Assembly: GCA_030435675.1 (NCBI GenBank)
Contig: CM059624.1
Coordinates: 15,524,769 to 15,588,768 of the forward strand
Direction of reading: 5' to 3'
Length of the DNA stretch: 64,000 nt
Source of the DNA: Steinernema hermaphroditum
Lineage: Eukaryota > Nematoda > Chromadorea > Rhabditida > Steinernematidae
In this document: positions 20,205-30,500 of the stretch, piece after piece
Layout: each line of letters begins with the position of its first letter
Position numbering within the stretch: the stretch's first letter is position 1
The notes under the pieces: generated by a model
Databases searched by the model: none
The model's input: only the letters and a program-made list of their open reading frames with translations
Told to the model about the DNA's origin: nothing
Translations under genes and position numbers: made by a program

Positions 20205-20990
20205 TGAGGACTAAGAGTAGCGTTTCAGGACTCCTTGCTCCAAGTAGACGAAAGTGTTCGCGATATTGATACGAGAATGTTCCCGTTTCCAGATTTGTAC
20301 TGCTTGCCGTGCAGTGGTATCAAATTTTCTTTGGACTGATTAATAAAGGCCAATGTGCTTAGACTCCCATGTAAGCCAACCGCTCCTCGCAAAAGATTTT
20401 TGCTTAATGCCTTGTATCTCTTAGAAACCAACATAAAAAATGGAGGCGGCACTGGCCGCGGAGGCTGGCCCCGTGCGGGGCGCGGCTTTCTAGTAGGAGG
20501 AGCGGCTACGCCCTTAACAACCGGAACTGAGATTTAAGGAATCGACATGTCGCCATTCCATGTCCAGCCACTCTTCCTCCTTCGTTTGATCGCTTCGCGT
20601 GCCCTCGCGCCTCTCCCTCAGCCAGCTCCCCCTCCAGCCAGCTCCCCCTCCATCTAGCTCCTCCTCCAGCCAGCTCCCGCTCCAGCCAGCTCCTCCCCCA
20701 GCCAGATCCCCCCAGCCAGCTCCTCCTCCAGCCAGATCCCGCTCCAGCCAGCTCCCCCTCCAGCCAGCTCCCCCTCCAGCCAGCTCCCCCTCCAGCCAGC
20801 TCCCGCTCCAGCCAGCTCCCCCTCCAGCCAGCTCCCGCTCCAGCCAGCTCCCCCTCCAGTCCGCTCCTCCTCCAGCCAGCTCCCTCTCCAACCAGCTCCC
20901 CCTTTAGCCAGCTCCCGCTCCTGCCAGCTCTCCCTCGTGCCTCTCCCTCGTGCCTCTCCCTCGCGCCCCTCCCTCCCTGATCGCGGCCTA
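20205..20990. repeat. Extra copy of outer arm end with minisatellite
   Basis: Matches left positions about 630 down to 1 in reverse complement (coordinates sum to about 20,879-20,927), ending in the CT-rich strand of the 16-bp minisatellite. It lacks the mariner remnant found in the other two copies. The outer end of the palindrome is therefore present once on the left and twice on the right. Confidence 0.8.
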
Positions 20991-21437
20991 TGTTTAACGT
21001 GACCTTTAAATTTCCGCGTATGGAGTTAGTTTTCCTTCAAAACACATATTTCAGATCTTCTGCCATGATTTCATTCTTGCTGGTATTCATATGTGTCAAC
21101 TCATATGCGTTCTCCTTGCGATTAGATGACTTTAGGGAGGAGATGATCGTATGAGTGGAGTTCCATAAGCCGCATAACAAACCTTTTAGGGCAGCGCCAA
21201 CGTCGGAGACGGCCAAGAGGACCGACCGCCTACAGCCGAGTCAGCAGAAGAGCTACCACTAGTACGTTTACGTGGATTTTCCGCCTCTAGAAGATGCTGC
21301 AGAGAAAAGACGTGATGGTCATTACAGAAATTGGACAAAAACTAAAGGCCTGGTCATAGTTCCGGAAACGGTTTCCGGAAACAGTTTCCGGATTTTGCTT
21401 GAAAACTGTTTCCGGGGCGCGGAAACGGTTTTTCTTC
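20991..21437. other. Unique spacer between right-arm copies
   Basis: No gene is recognised. A GC-rich self-complementary patch lies at about 21,358-21,430 (repeated cggaaacggtttccggaaac-type units). It abuts the copy of the Thr-rich exon exactly at 21,438. Confidence 0.4.
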
Positions 21438-22973
21438 CACCACGCCTCCTGCACCAACGTCCTCGAGTACTACGACGTCGCCAAGCCGCAACAACACCAG
21501 TACAAACGCCGCTACGCCTTCAACGGCCACCGACCCCACTACAGCAACTTCTCCTACAGGGGAGCCAACCCGTAAGTTCTCAACTCACAACTTGCTAAAT
21601 TCTCTTTGATTCTCCCTCGAAATTGAAGTTTAAGAACGATTTAACAATGATCAAGCGCATGTTCAGTGGCAATAACATCGAAAAATCTGCATCTGGGAAT
21701 CGGCGAAACTTCGGGAATGGCGACGGAACATCTTCTTTGCGGGCGTTCGCGGCATAGCGGACGCTTCTGAGTTCGCATCTGCTTCAGAGAGAGGAGTCCG
21801 TGGTCCGGGAGTAGCGTCTTCGCTGGTGGTGGCATCCTCAGAGCGTCGGCGGCCTTCAGTACGACTTCTCACGCGGCCGGATTCCTGGCGCCGGACATCT
21901 TGTTGTCAGCGGTGGTGGAACTACGACTTCCGGGTGTCCCAATTCCCTCCGGAAGCCGGAACAGTCATAACTGCCACGGGGTTTGCCATCCGATCAACCA
22001 GACATTCAGAAAGCGACCGGAAGGACCGACCGCTCGCCACCGCGACACCAGTGAGAGTCCTGGGAATGACGAACACACTCCACAAACTGGCTTTGCGAGT
22101 ACGAGAATAGGAGCCAAGCAAAAAAGACATTTTCAGTTCACCAACTCAATGTTATCCCTCGTATACAGGGTGCGTAATAAATACTGTAAGTCGACCAACT
22201 GCTTATAACTTTTCATTTACGACATAAAGACAAAATGAGTTTACAACCAAATGAAAAAAGCAGGAAATTCTGTGCAAACGTTTTCAATCCTGATCGGAAT
22301 ACCCTTCTTGACGCTTTAATGGTCACTCTTGGCCACAAGGCAGGACGAAAGTGTTCGCGATTTTATTACGAGAGTGTTCGCGTTTCCAGATTTGTCCTGC
22401 TTGCTGTAGTGGTATCAAATTTTCTTTGGACTGATTAATAAAGGCCAACGTGCTTAGACTCCCATGTAAGCCAACCGCTCCTCGCAAAAGATTTTTGCTT
22501 AATGCCTTGTATCTCTTAGAAACCAACATAAAAAATGGAGGCGGCACTGGCCGCGGAGGCTGGCCCCGTGCGGGGCGCGGCTTTCTAGTAGGAGGAGCGG
22601 CTACGCCCTTAACAACCGGAACTGAGATTTAAGGAATCGACATGTCGCCATTCCATGTCCAGCCACTCTTCCTCCTTCGTTTGATCGCTTCGCGTGCCCT
22701 CGCGCCTCTCCCTCAGCCAGCTCCCCCTCCAGCCAGCTCCCCCTCCATCTAGCTCCTCCTCCAGCCAGCTCCCGCTCCAGCCAGCTCCTCCTCCAGCCAG
22801 CTCCCGCTCCATCCAGCCCCTCCTCCAGCCAGATCCCCCTCCAGCCAGCTCCCGTTCCAGCCAGCTCCTCCCCCAGCCAGATCCCCCTCCAGCCAGCTCC
22901 CCCTCCAGCCAGCTCCCGCCCCAGCCAGATCCCCCTCCAGCCCGCTCCTCCTCGATCCATTTCCCCTCCAGCC
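21438..22973. repeat. Right arm, outer part, of giant palindrome
   Basis: Reverse complement of left positions 1,537 to 1 with no detected difference in the translations compared. It includes a Thr-rich exon copy ending at 21,571 (ACCC|gtaagt), the truncated R500, the mariner end at 22,166-22,324 and the minisatellite. Its inner edge (21,438) abuts the spacer, so the upstream part of the Thr-rich exon is missing. Confidence 0.9.
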
Positions 22974-23680
22974 AGCTCCCGTTCTAGCCAGCTCCCCCTC
23001 CAGCCAGATCCCCCTCCAGCCAGCTCCCCCTCCAGCCAGCTCCCGCCCCAGCCCGCTCCTCCTCCAGCCCGCTCCTCCTCGATCCATTTCCCCTCCAGCC
23101 AGATCCCCCTCCAGCCCGCTCCTCCTCCAGCCCGCTCCTCCTCGATCCATTTCCCCTCCAGCCAGCTCCCCCTCCAGCTAGCTCCCCCTCCAGCCAGCTC
23201 CTCCCCCAGCCAGATCCCCCTCCAGCCAGCTCCCCCTCCAGCCAGCTCCCGCTCCAGCCAGATCCCCCTCCAGCCCGCTCCTCCTCCATCCAGATCCCCT
23301 CCAGCCAGTTCCCGTTCCAGCCAGCTCCCGCTCCAGCCAGCTCCCCCTCCAGCCCGCTCCTCCTCCATCCATTTCCCCTCCAGCCAGCTCCCGTTCTAGC
23401 CAGCTCCCGCTCCAGCCAGCTCCCCCTCCAGCCCGCTCCTCCTCCATCCAGATCCCCTCCAGCCAGTTCCCGTTCTAGCCAGCTCCCGCTCCAGCCAGCT
23501 CCCCCTCCAGCCCGCTCCTCCTCGATCCATTTCCCCTCCAGCCAGCTCCCGTTCCAGTCAGCTCCTCCCCCAGCCAGATCCCCCTCCAGCCCGCTCCTCC
23601 TCGATCCATTTCCCCTCCAGCCAGCTCCCCCTCCAGCCAGCTCCCCCTCCAGCCAGATCCCCTTCCAGCCTGCTCCACTA
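22690..23680. repeat. CT-rich 16-bp minisatellite array
   Basis: About 60 tandem units of cagctccccctccagc-type sequence, with higher-order variants containing tcctcctcgatccatttccc, run for almost 1 kb. This is the same satellite as 1-270 on the other strand. The long Gly/Trp or Pro/Ser open frames here are products of repeat composition, not genes. Confidence 0.9.
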
Positions 23681-23689
23681 CATTTTTGT

Positions 23690-24030
23690 ATTTTCTGAAA
23701 GTATGTAACCGCTGTTGATCCTTCGGTTACGAAGGATTTGTTTTTTATTTTTCATGACCGGAGTGTTCGTGTCTCCAGATTTCTCCTCATTCCCCTGTTA
23801 TGGTATCGAATTTTCTTTGGAGTGATTCTTAAAGAACAAAATGCTCAGTCTATCATGTAGGCCAACCGCTTTTCAGGTATCCGAAAATGCTTCCTGGGCG
23901 TGTTAACGCATTCTTTCTACTTCTATTTGCAACAAGTCTGAAAGGAAATCTTTGGGAGGAGAAAAGTTTTGTATGACTGTGATATCATGACAGCCGTATA
24001 GCAATTGCTTTTAGGGCAACATAGATGGCT
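23690..24030. other. Diverged relic of arm end
   Basis: The sequence gtgttcgtgtctccagattt through tatcatgtaggccaaccgc is a diverged version of 20,265-20,390. The duplication history therefore extends outside the palindrome proper. No gene. Confidence 0.5.
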
Positions 24031-24042
24031 ATGAACTTACAG

Positions 24043-24174
24043 GGCCACCACCGCCAACTAGCACTACGACTTCGTCGACACCCACCACTGGAATGCCAAC
24101 CGAAGCAGAGTCCACCTTCACCTTTAGCCATTCCACTTCTGAATTCGAAAATCCCACAAAGCCTCCGCTGAACG
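24043..24174 (+). CDS. Thr/Pro-rich linker exon
   Basis: The exon is bounded by an acceptor (gaacttacag) and a donor (GAACG|gtaagtg). It enters after one base of a codon and leaves after one base. It encodes PPPPTSTTTSSTPTTGMPTE followed by an acidic, Ser/Thr-rich end with ENPTKPPLNG. Such segments are typical of O-glycosylated linkers in secreted nematode proteins, including C-type lectins. Its phase is compatible with the Thr-rich exon copies ending at 17,702 and 21,571 and with the next Thr-rich exon at 26,941. Whether it belongs to the lectin-like gene at 30.5-35.0 kb is inference. Confidence 0.55.
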
Positions 24175-25079
24175 GTAAGTGCCCACCTCAAATGTCGGGC
24201 TTTTCTTCATGAAGGTTACCTGAGAGCCGGCTTAAGCCACGCAAAAACACCGTTTTCGGCGTTGATAATTACATAGGCATGCTAATTTGCTCATTTAAGT
24301 GCTTCTGGGGATCAATTCCCCATCAAAACTTGTGGAAGATGGGATATTCAGCTTTTGCCATCGGTTCTATGTTGCAAAGCGTATGAAATAACCTTTGTCA
24401 TGTTTTATCCGGTGAAAAATGGAGTAGCTTCCAAGATATTTTAAGGTTTTGAAAAATCCTATGAAAAAAGACCTTTTTCCATTGTGAATTCATGGTACGA
24501 GTTTTCCAGGTCTTCGCATTTACTTCATATTGAATGGAATAAAACAGAAGCAGGGGGTTTCGAATACGCTCTGAAACATAATGGTGATGGAAAAGGCTGA
24601 AAATGGTGTTTGTGTGGTTTAAGCCGACTCTCAGGTAATCTTCATGAAGAAAAGCTCGACTTTTCCTCAAAATGGACTCCATCGTAATTTTATAAATTTT
24701 TTGGGGTGGGGAGCAATCCTGACAGTAGTCGCTAAAAACGCATAGACTATATTAAGCATCGATTTTTATCCATTGTTTAATGTTCAAGTCCGGGCCAAGG
24801 TTCAACTCAGTGCTCTACTCAGTCTGACCCCTATCATTCTGCAACATTTGTAATTAGACTCTCCAGAATGATTGCCTCTTTTTGAAATTTTGGGAACATC
24901 GGCAGGAAAAGTTTCTCTTTTACGTACTCGCCAAAAAATTTCACTGAGGTCCTGAGTCAGGACATAGCTTCCTTCAAAGTCGTAAAAAAAACTGGGTGGC
25001 CCTATCTTTATGCAAAACATTATTACTAGGGACAATTCCGACCGTTCCGCTCCCCGCGATCGGTCGAAATTTTCCCTAC
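24175..25079. other. Intron or intergenic, no gene seen
   Basis: AT-rich with no exon signatures that I could support. A 40-base segment around 24,190-24,230 (cttcatgaaggttacctgagagccgg) has an inverted partner near 24,610-24,650 (ggtttaagccgactctcagg...cttcatgaag), so this stretch contains a foldback of about 450 bases. Confidence 0.5.
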
Positions 25080-25081
25080 TA

Positions 25082-26399
25082 CAGGGTGTACCATAAATAC
25101 TGTAAGTCGACAAGCTTTTCAATTTACCTTGATTTTTTGCCTTTTTATACCAGTTCTGTTGCTATATTCCTGTTTGTCGTCCTTTTTTGATCTAGAAAAG
25201 TAGATTTTCCCGGTACTTTAACCTGTTCCCATCAGATAAAAAGGTATCTCAGAGTGACCGTTTTGCTACCGTCGCCGATTACAAGCGTGAAATGCCGATT
25301 ATGGAGATTGAAAAGTTAATGAAATTCCAATTTTTTCAACTCTAGCGGATTGTACAACACTTCCAAGAGACAGATGGGATACAGATTCGCCAAATGACTA
25401 AAAGACCGAGAACAGCCAGAACACCAAGGACCAAAAATGCCTTTCGGAAGAAGATCAAGCAGAATCTAGCACGATCCATGAGAAACCTGCCAAAGAAGTA
25501 CTGAGTCATTGAGTGATCGCTCAGGAAAATAGTGGAAGAAGATCAGGGACTCGACTGCTGCAAGATGACATACAGACAGTTCCTCGGTCTTCGAATGAAA
25601 ACCGCAAGACTAAAGAAGTACCGGAAGATGAAGACACAAGTCCGCGGCGGGAGCCTCCAGGACATGCTGTTTTTGGATGAAAGGATTGTCACCGTAGAAC
25701 CGCTGCGAAACACCTGGGATCACCGTAAACGTTTTCCGAAAAGCTCGCCCCGCTCCGTAACTGTTGATAAGATCCATTCCGCACAATCCATCATGGGTAG
25801 GGCCGGAGTTTTTGGACCTGGGAGCCTGAAGCTCGTTTTTTTCGAAGTCAATGGAAAAAAGTTGACCTCCTGGCAAGAACTACCGAAAACTGGTTCCGAA
25901 CGGCTATGGTGAAATCCTGGGTCGTAGATCTACCCCACAGCACCGCAGGACGTTTCAGCAGGACTGGACGCCTGGTCATGGAGCCAAGGATACCTTTGTC
26001 TTGTCACAGCCAACCATGTGAAGGAAGGATGTTGGGTCAAGAGGAAAGATGTTTGGCTGCGGCACTCTCCGGTCCTCAACCCTCTCGACTTCGCTGTTTG
26101 GTCAGTCCTAGAGCCAAACGTATGCGCTACAAGCCACGCCAGTGTGAATTCCATGGAGCGCTCTCTGAAGACCGCTTGGAGGGAAATCATGCCAAAAGTC
26201 ACCGCGGGAATCCTGAAGAATTTCCAGAAGCATCTGAACGCCTTAATCAAACTGTCAAGGAGGGCATTTCGAACAGAATTCAAGTATGTTATACAGAATT
26301 TCCTGGCCAATCTTACAGTTATGAATTCATTTTGTTTCCTTGTCGTAAATGAAAAGTTATGAGCAGTTTTCGGACTTACAGTATTTATGGTACACCCTG
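25082..26399 (+). mobile_element. Mariner element, copy 1 (1318 bp, defective)
   Basis: Terminal inverted repeats (cagggtgtaccataaatact at the left; its complement, with a cttacag core, at the right) are flanked by TA at 25,080-25,081 and 26,400-26,401. Broken transposase frames show LFLDERIVTVEPLRNTWDHR, RAGVFGPGSLKLVFFEVNGK and RHSPVLNPLDFAVWSVLEPN, which are blocks of a DDD/E mariner transposase. They lie in different frames with a stop near 25,502. A related repeat near 33,765-33,850 carries the empty site (ttccctagtatatattg), confirming insertion at TA. Confidence 0.92.
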
Positions 26400-26401
26400 T
26401 A

Positions 26402-26940
26402 TATACTGTCCGGAGCCAACCCGAGCCACTTTTTTATTTTTCGTCTCTTTTGGTACTGTGTACACCTGGGAGCAGATGGGTTAGTACGTTCGTATGGGTG
26501 AATGACTTTATCCTTAGAGTATGCGTTTACAAAGAATCTCTTTAGACCCTAAATGCTGGAATTATTTCATGAATTCTAGCAACACTTCACTTTCCCTTTG
26601 AAGTATGATGCGTTGAAGAACATAGCAAAAACAGCTGGCAACTTAGTAATACATCATCTTCTTCTTCGTCTTCGCAGGTATACTGCATATTTTAAGGATC
26701 CTTAGACTTACAGACCCTGAACACTCCTTCTACAACTAGTGAGTTTGATTGTTGGGAAATATGAATTTTGACTTTTTTTAACACGTTTGCCTGACATCAG
26801 TTCGAAAACTGTGAACCTTAAAACGAAAAAGCCGTTTAAACTGGTCCCAGTAAAATTGTCCGAGACCACGCCTATAAGAGGCGTTTTCTTTTAGAAAGTC
26901 ACTTTGTTGTCACTTAAGAGTACTCGAGAGCACTTTGCAG
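26402..26940. other. Intergenic or intronic, no gene seen
   Basis: AT-rich sequence with no coding frame supported by splice sites, up to the acceptor at 26,940. Confidence 0.4.
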
Positions 26941-27075
26941 CTCCGCCGAGGACCACAACCACAACAACACCATCGCCCACGACTGTCCCCGTTGCCGACC
27001 GTTCCGAGCGCGTTCGTCGGCCGAAGTGGCCGAAGTGTGTCGCCAGGACTCCACGACATTCGGAGATGCGATGAA
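26941..27075 (+). CDS. Thr/Pro-rich exon followed by basic segment
   Basis: A good acceptor (cactttgcag) precedes CT CCG CCG AGG; in the phase left by the 24,043 exon the frame reads APPRTTTTTTPSPTTVPVAD and then RSERVRRPKWPKC, ending at a TGA near 27,075. Either it is a terminal exon or a donor inside it is used; no clear GTAAGT is visible. The Thr-rich start repeats the linker pattern of the upstream exons. Confidence 0.4.
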
Positions 27076-27299
27076 GATGAAGATTTGGGCGCAGTATGCG
27101 CGTTGAAGAGAGAAAGATGAATCACGGCTTTGACACATTTTATCTGGTGACTGTTTAATTAAAACCCCTAATTTCTTTGTTGTCTGGATCTGTTAACTAG
27201 TGCTATTACAAATTTAGAAGTTTTGGAAACCCAAACCACCTAGGGCATTGTTCAAATTAATGGAAAGGGATAGGGAATCACAAAAAATACCAGAAACAA

Positions 27300-27490
27300 A
27301 ATACCAGAAAGCGTTGGTGTCGTATCGGTCGGAGACAGGTTTCGGGAAACACGCTTCGGAAAACGGGAAAACTCCGATGAAACGGTGAAACTCCGAAAAT
27401 GGTCACGAATTTTCTACTCCTCGGGGCGTTTGCTGCACAAGAGTGGCCTCGAGGGTCGTATCTGCATTGAAGTATCTGCATTTGAGTGTA
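27300..27490 (-). mobile_element. Decayed R500 fragment
   Basis: The sequence gtcgtatcggtcggagacag through gcatttgagtg follows, with many substitutions, the middle of R500 (compare 19,638-19,765: atgtcggatcggtcggggac...gcatctgcttcgg). Both ends are missing. Confidence 0.55.
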
Positions 27491-27684
27491 CCTTTAGTGT
27501 ACCTTCGGAGGATTTTGGCCCACAACTGAACAATTGCTTGATCGAACTGAAAATTCTATTCTGTTGTTGTTCCACTGGGGGAACAGCGGACTTAAAACGA
27601 ATGTGAGTAGCAAACGATCTAAGCAAAGATCACACTGTGTTCGGAGCGACATTTAACGGTCACCGAACTGCCTTTGTCACAAGC

Positions 27685-28340
27685 ATAGCAATAAGAGCTT
27701 TGCGAAACTCGAAACTTTTTTTCGAAAAACTCGAAAAGAAACTCGACACTATTCGAAACTTACTCCCAAAAACTCGTAACTCGAAACTTTACCCGTTTAT
27801 CAAAGTAGAAAGTACGCATTACATGGAATCATGCGAAAACCCTTCCAGAGGCACAGTCAATTTAAGAAACAACAGTCTCTGAAGACGCTCAACAGCCATT
27901 GATCTTCGGAGCTCCGTCAAGGCCAACGCGGCAGTGGAGAATAGCCGCTCGCTTTCCACCGATGTAGCAGGAGACGATATAAACTTCAGAGCCATTTGTG
28001 CCAAAGTAGGGAACTTAATGACGTTTTCCGCTGTAAACCAGTACTGCCCCGGTTTCAGCAGACGGCTGGGCTGGCTCACAAGGGAAGGACCCGAAGTGTG
28101 ACACTCGGATTTCGCTGAAAATTTGTGGGGCGTATAGCGCAGCCCGGGACTAAGAAAACGCACATAGTTTGAGGTGCTGAAAATTAGACCAAGGTACGAA
28201 TTAGGGATTTTACCCCATTTTACAACGTCATTAGAGCCCATCATTAGGCAGTGCTCCATGGAGATTGGGAGCGGAGCTGAGGATGTTGAAAAGTGCAAGA
28301 ACAATCATCAGGTACAAAGTCTTAATAGACCACAAAATGG
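27685..28340 (-). mobile_element. hAT transposon remnant
   Basis: A terminus-like sequence at about 27,690 (aagagctttgcgaaactcga, with repeated cgaaact units) is echoed near 46,395 (agggctgtgtgaaactcgaa). The interior on the minus strand encodes the end of an hAT transposase. The partner terminus was not located, and parts of it are related to the palindrome arms at 7,190-7,320. Confidence 0.6.
27819..28304 (-). pseudogene. hAT transposase C-terminal dimerisation region
   Basis: The 161-residue frame contains FPTLAQMALKFISSPATSVE followed by SERLFSTA and LQRLLFLK. This is the conserved hAT dimerisation region, which in active family members is required for transposition and typically reads YPxLAxLAxxxLxIPATSxxSERxFS. 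The catalytic core and the N-terminal BED finger are not present nearby, so the protein is a truncated relic. It could also be read as an exonised fragment, but there is no support for that. Confidence 0.8.
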
Positions 28341-28446
28341 CGATAACATACGTTTTTGACTCTTTGGGATAAACTCGGCAATCCGACAAAATCGCCATTG
28401 CAAAAATCGCCACTGCAAAAAATCGCTGTATAACCATGCATAACCA

Positions 28447-28720
28447 ACAACCAAAATCGACTTTGACTTTGGCTTTGACTTTATTCACGACTCAAAGGCA
28501 TTTCGCCTTGCATGACACCAAAAATAGACAGACAGAGGACATCACTTGCAGCCGGCTTTATCTCTGGGGCGGCGTGGATGTCGAACCGGTCGTAGACGGC
28601 GCGCTTCATGAGCATCTGGGAATCGGCGAAAGTCCGGAAATGGTGACGGATCTTCTACTTCGCGGGATGTCTGGAGCACTGGAGCGATTTCGGGGCTCGC
28701 ATCTGCATCAAACATTAAGG
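28447..28720 (-). mobile_element. R500 non-autonomous retroelement, 5'-truncated copy
   Basis: The minus-strand 3' end is gaataaagtcaaagccaaag followed by gtcaaag, yet another variant tandem tail. The body (gacagacagaggacatcact through gaatcggcgaaagtccgg) matches the other copies. The 5' part is missing beyond about 28,720, the usual truncation direction for target-primed retrotransposition. Confidence 0.72.
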
Positions 28721-29480
28721 TTTAAGTGAAACAAATATTCGAGTCACAAAACAGACGAAGTAAGTGTGTGCTCAGTTCGCTTCTCTGAGCATTGCATAAT
28801 TCGCGATATTCGACATTAAAGTGATTATGTTTCAAAGTTCAGTATATATGTAGATTGAGATTGAATAGATTCAACACTCCGTGAATTCTTTTTGTTCCCA
28901 AACGATGAAGGTGGTTTTTCTTTTCCCTCCTTTGTCACATAAGTATCCACGTCGTATCCATTGTCTGTTGCCACAGAAAGGGCGCTTGTGCTTTACGACT
29001 TGTCTAATTTATGGGCAACTTCTTGGTTTTCTGGGAGGTCGCGGACGTGGATTTGACTCTGTCCCTATGGCGATAAAGGCGTACGAGGATATTCTTTCGC
29101 CTCGAGGCTGTCATTTGGGAGAATGGCAAACCAAATGATACGACGCTTCCTTTTTCTTCTCGTAAGTTCGTTTTGTACACGATCAATTCCTTTCGAGGTC
29201 TTCCTTTGTTCTCATGTGATATCTATGCGGGCCAAATTAACTAGCAATAATTTAATACTAACGAGATGAAAAGATCAGAGTTAGAACTTGAACTTTTCCA
29301 TGAAACTCAAGGGTATTTCATTTATGTCCCCAGCCATCAGTCGGCTCGTCGACTCACTCTCTCAGAAATGAGTCGCACATGGCCCCACGTATTGCCCGCA
29401 ATGATAGCCCAGGCTCGCAGAAGGCCTGGAACATCTTGAACCATGAAATCACTCTCTGCACAGTCACGTTTTTTTTTGCA
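28721..29480. other. Stretch with unassigned open frames
   Basis: A plus-strand frame at 28,905-29,138 (ending IKAYEDILSPRGCHLGEWQT) looks non-random, but it has no homologue I recognise and no convincing splice sites. A minus-strand frame overlaps it. Otherwise nothing is seen. Confidence 0.3.
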
Positions 29481-29485
29481 TAGTA

Positions 29486-30373
29486 TTAGGTTGGAAAGTG
29501 GAAGATGGCGGATAACAAAATGCAACTTTTATTCCCCTAACGGCAAGTATTTCACTCAACGTAATTACCATTAGCTTGCGCAACTTCAGCCCATTTCGAC
29601 AGGTGCTAGATGCCGTGCTTATAAAAAATGCTGGGTTTGGGGTCGAAAATGTTTTGGTCCAATATTCGACGTCTTTACCTTTTTCTGGGTGTTTTCCTCT
29701 GTTACGGTCACTTACGAATGAAAACAGGTAAGGGTTAGATAGAGCTAAGAGAGTCCTTCATGAACATTCAAACTGAAATGTTTCAGCTCAAAATGAAGAG
29801 CCATTGTGGGGGTCAACTTGGAAACATACGGCCTCGGGTAGTCGTAATTTTTGTGAATTCAAGGGTCATTTTTTCAACATTTGGCCTCTTTTTCCGTAAA
29901 GTAGAACTGAACTCGTGGAGTTACTATGTGGACATGATAGCTGTGTCGCCCAAGTGTCGCCCACATGATGCTTGCGCCCATTCCTTGTTAATAACCTAAC
30001 TACCTGTAACCATCTGAGTTAACAGAACATATTGATCGGACAAGACTATCTTTTGGAGATTTGCACATGTGCTGATATATGCCAGGAACAACGATAGGTG
30101 CATTCTGCAGGTAAGACCCATGAATGCTCGTGGTTAAAAGTGGTCGCCGTCAATCACATAATTAATACCGTAGGAAGCCCATATATAACTTCGCATTTCG
30201 TAATTTGCATGTGACAAATTTTTCGTTATGTGATATAAAAGAGTAAAAAATTATAGTTGACGCATGGATGAGGGATGGCCATGATCGACCGAGGCGCGCG
30301 CATGAGTGGCAGTACAGAATAGAATAGAATATGCGTGAATCAAAAATCGGCCATGTTCCACTTTCTAATCTAA
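29486..30373 (-). mobile_element. Mariner-like element, decayed (ttaggttgg ends)
   Basis: Ends ttaggttggaaagtggaa and ttccactttctaatctaa are inverted repeats flanked by TA. Next to the left end, the minus strand encodes LSKWAEVAQANGNYVE then a stop, the typical C-terminal end of a mariner transposase. The length, 888 bp, is shorter than a full mariner of about 1.3 kb, and no intact frame remains. Related elements are at 34,987 and 37,722. Confidence 0.8.
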
Positions 30374-30500
30374 TAAAATCGCATCAAAATCGCTTGGTCC
30401 TAACAAAGCCACTATTAGCCAGCGTCCACTAAAGTGATTATTTGCCACGTAAACGCAGGAAGTGCCTTCTGTGATACGCACAGATAACTGTATATTTTAG

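Noticed and set aside
22601..23447. Long Gly/Trp/Leu-rich open frames (up to 255 codons) on the minus strand
   Set aside because: They are the translation of a 16-bp minisatellite; all frames are open and the units rotate through frames, so there is no coding signal.
24190..24660. A transposon bounded by the inverted ggtt/aagccg repeats
   Set aside because: Only a short imperfect inverted pair is present, with no target duplication or coding content; noted as a foldback only.
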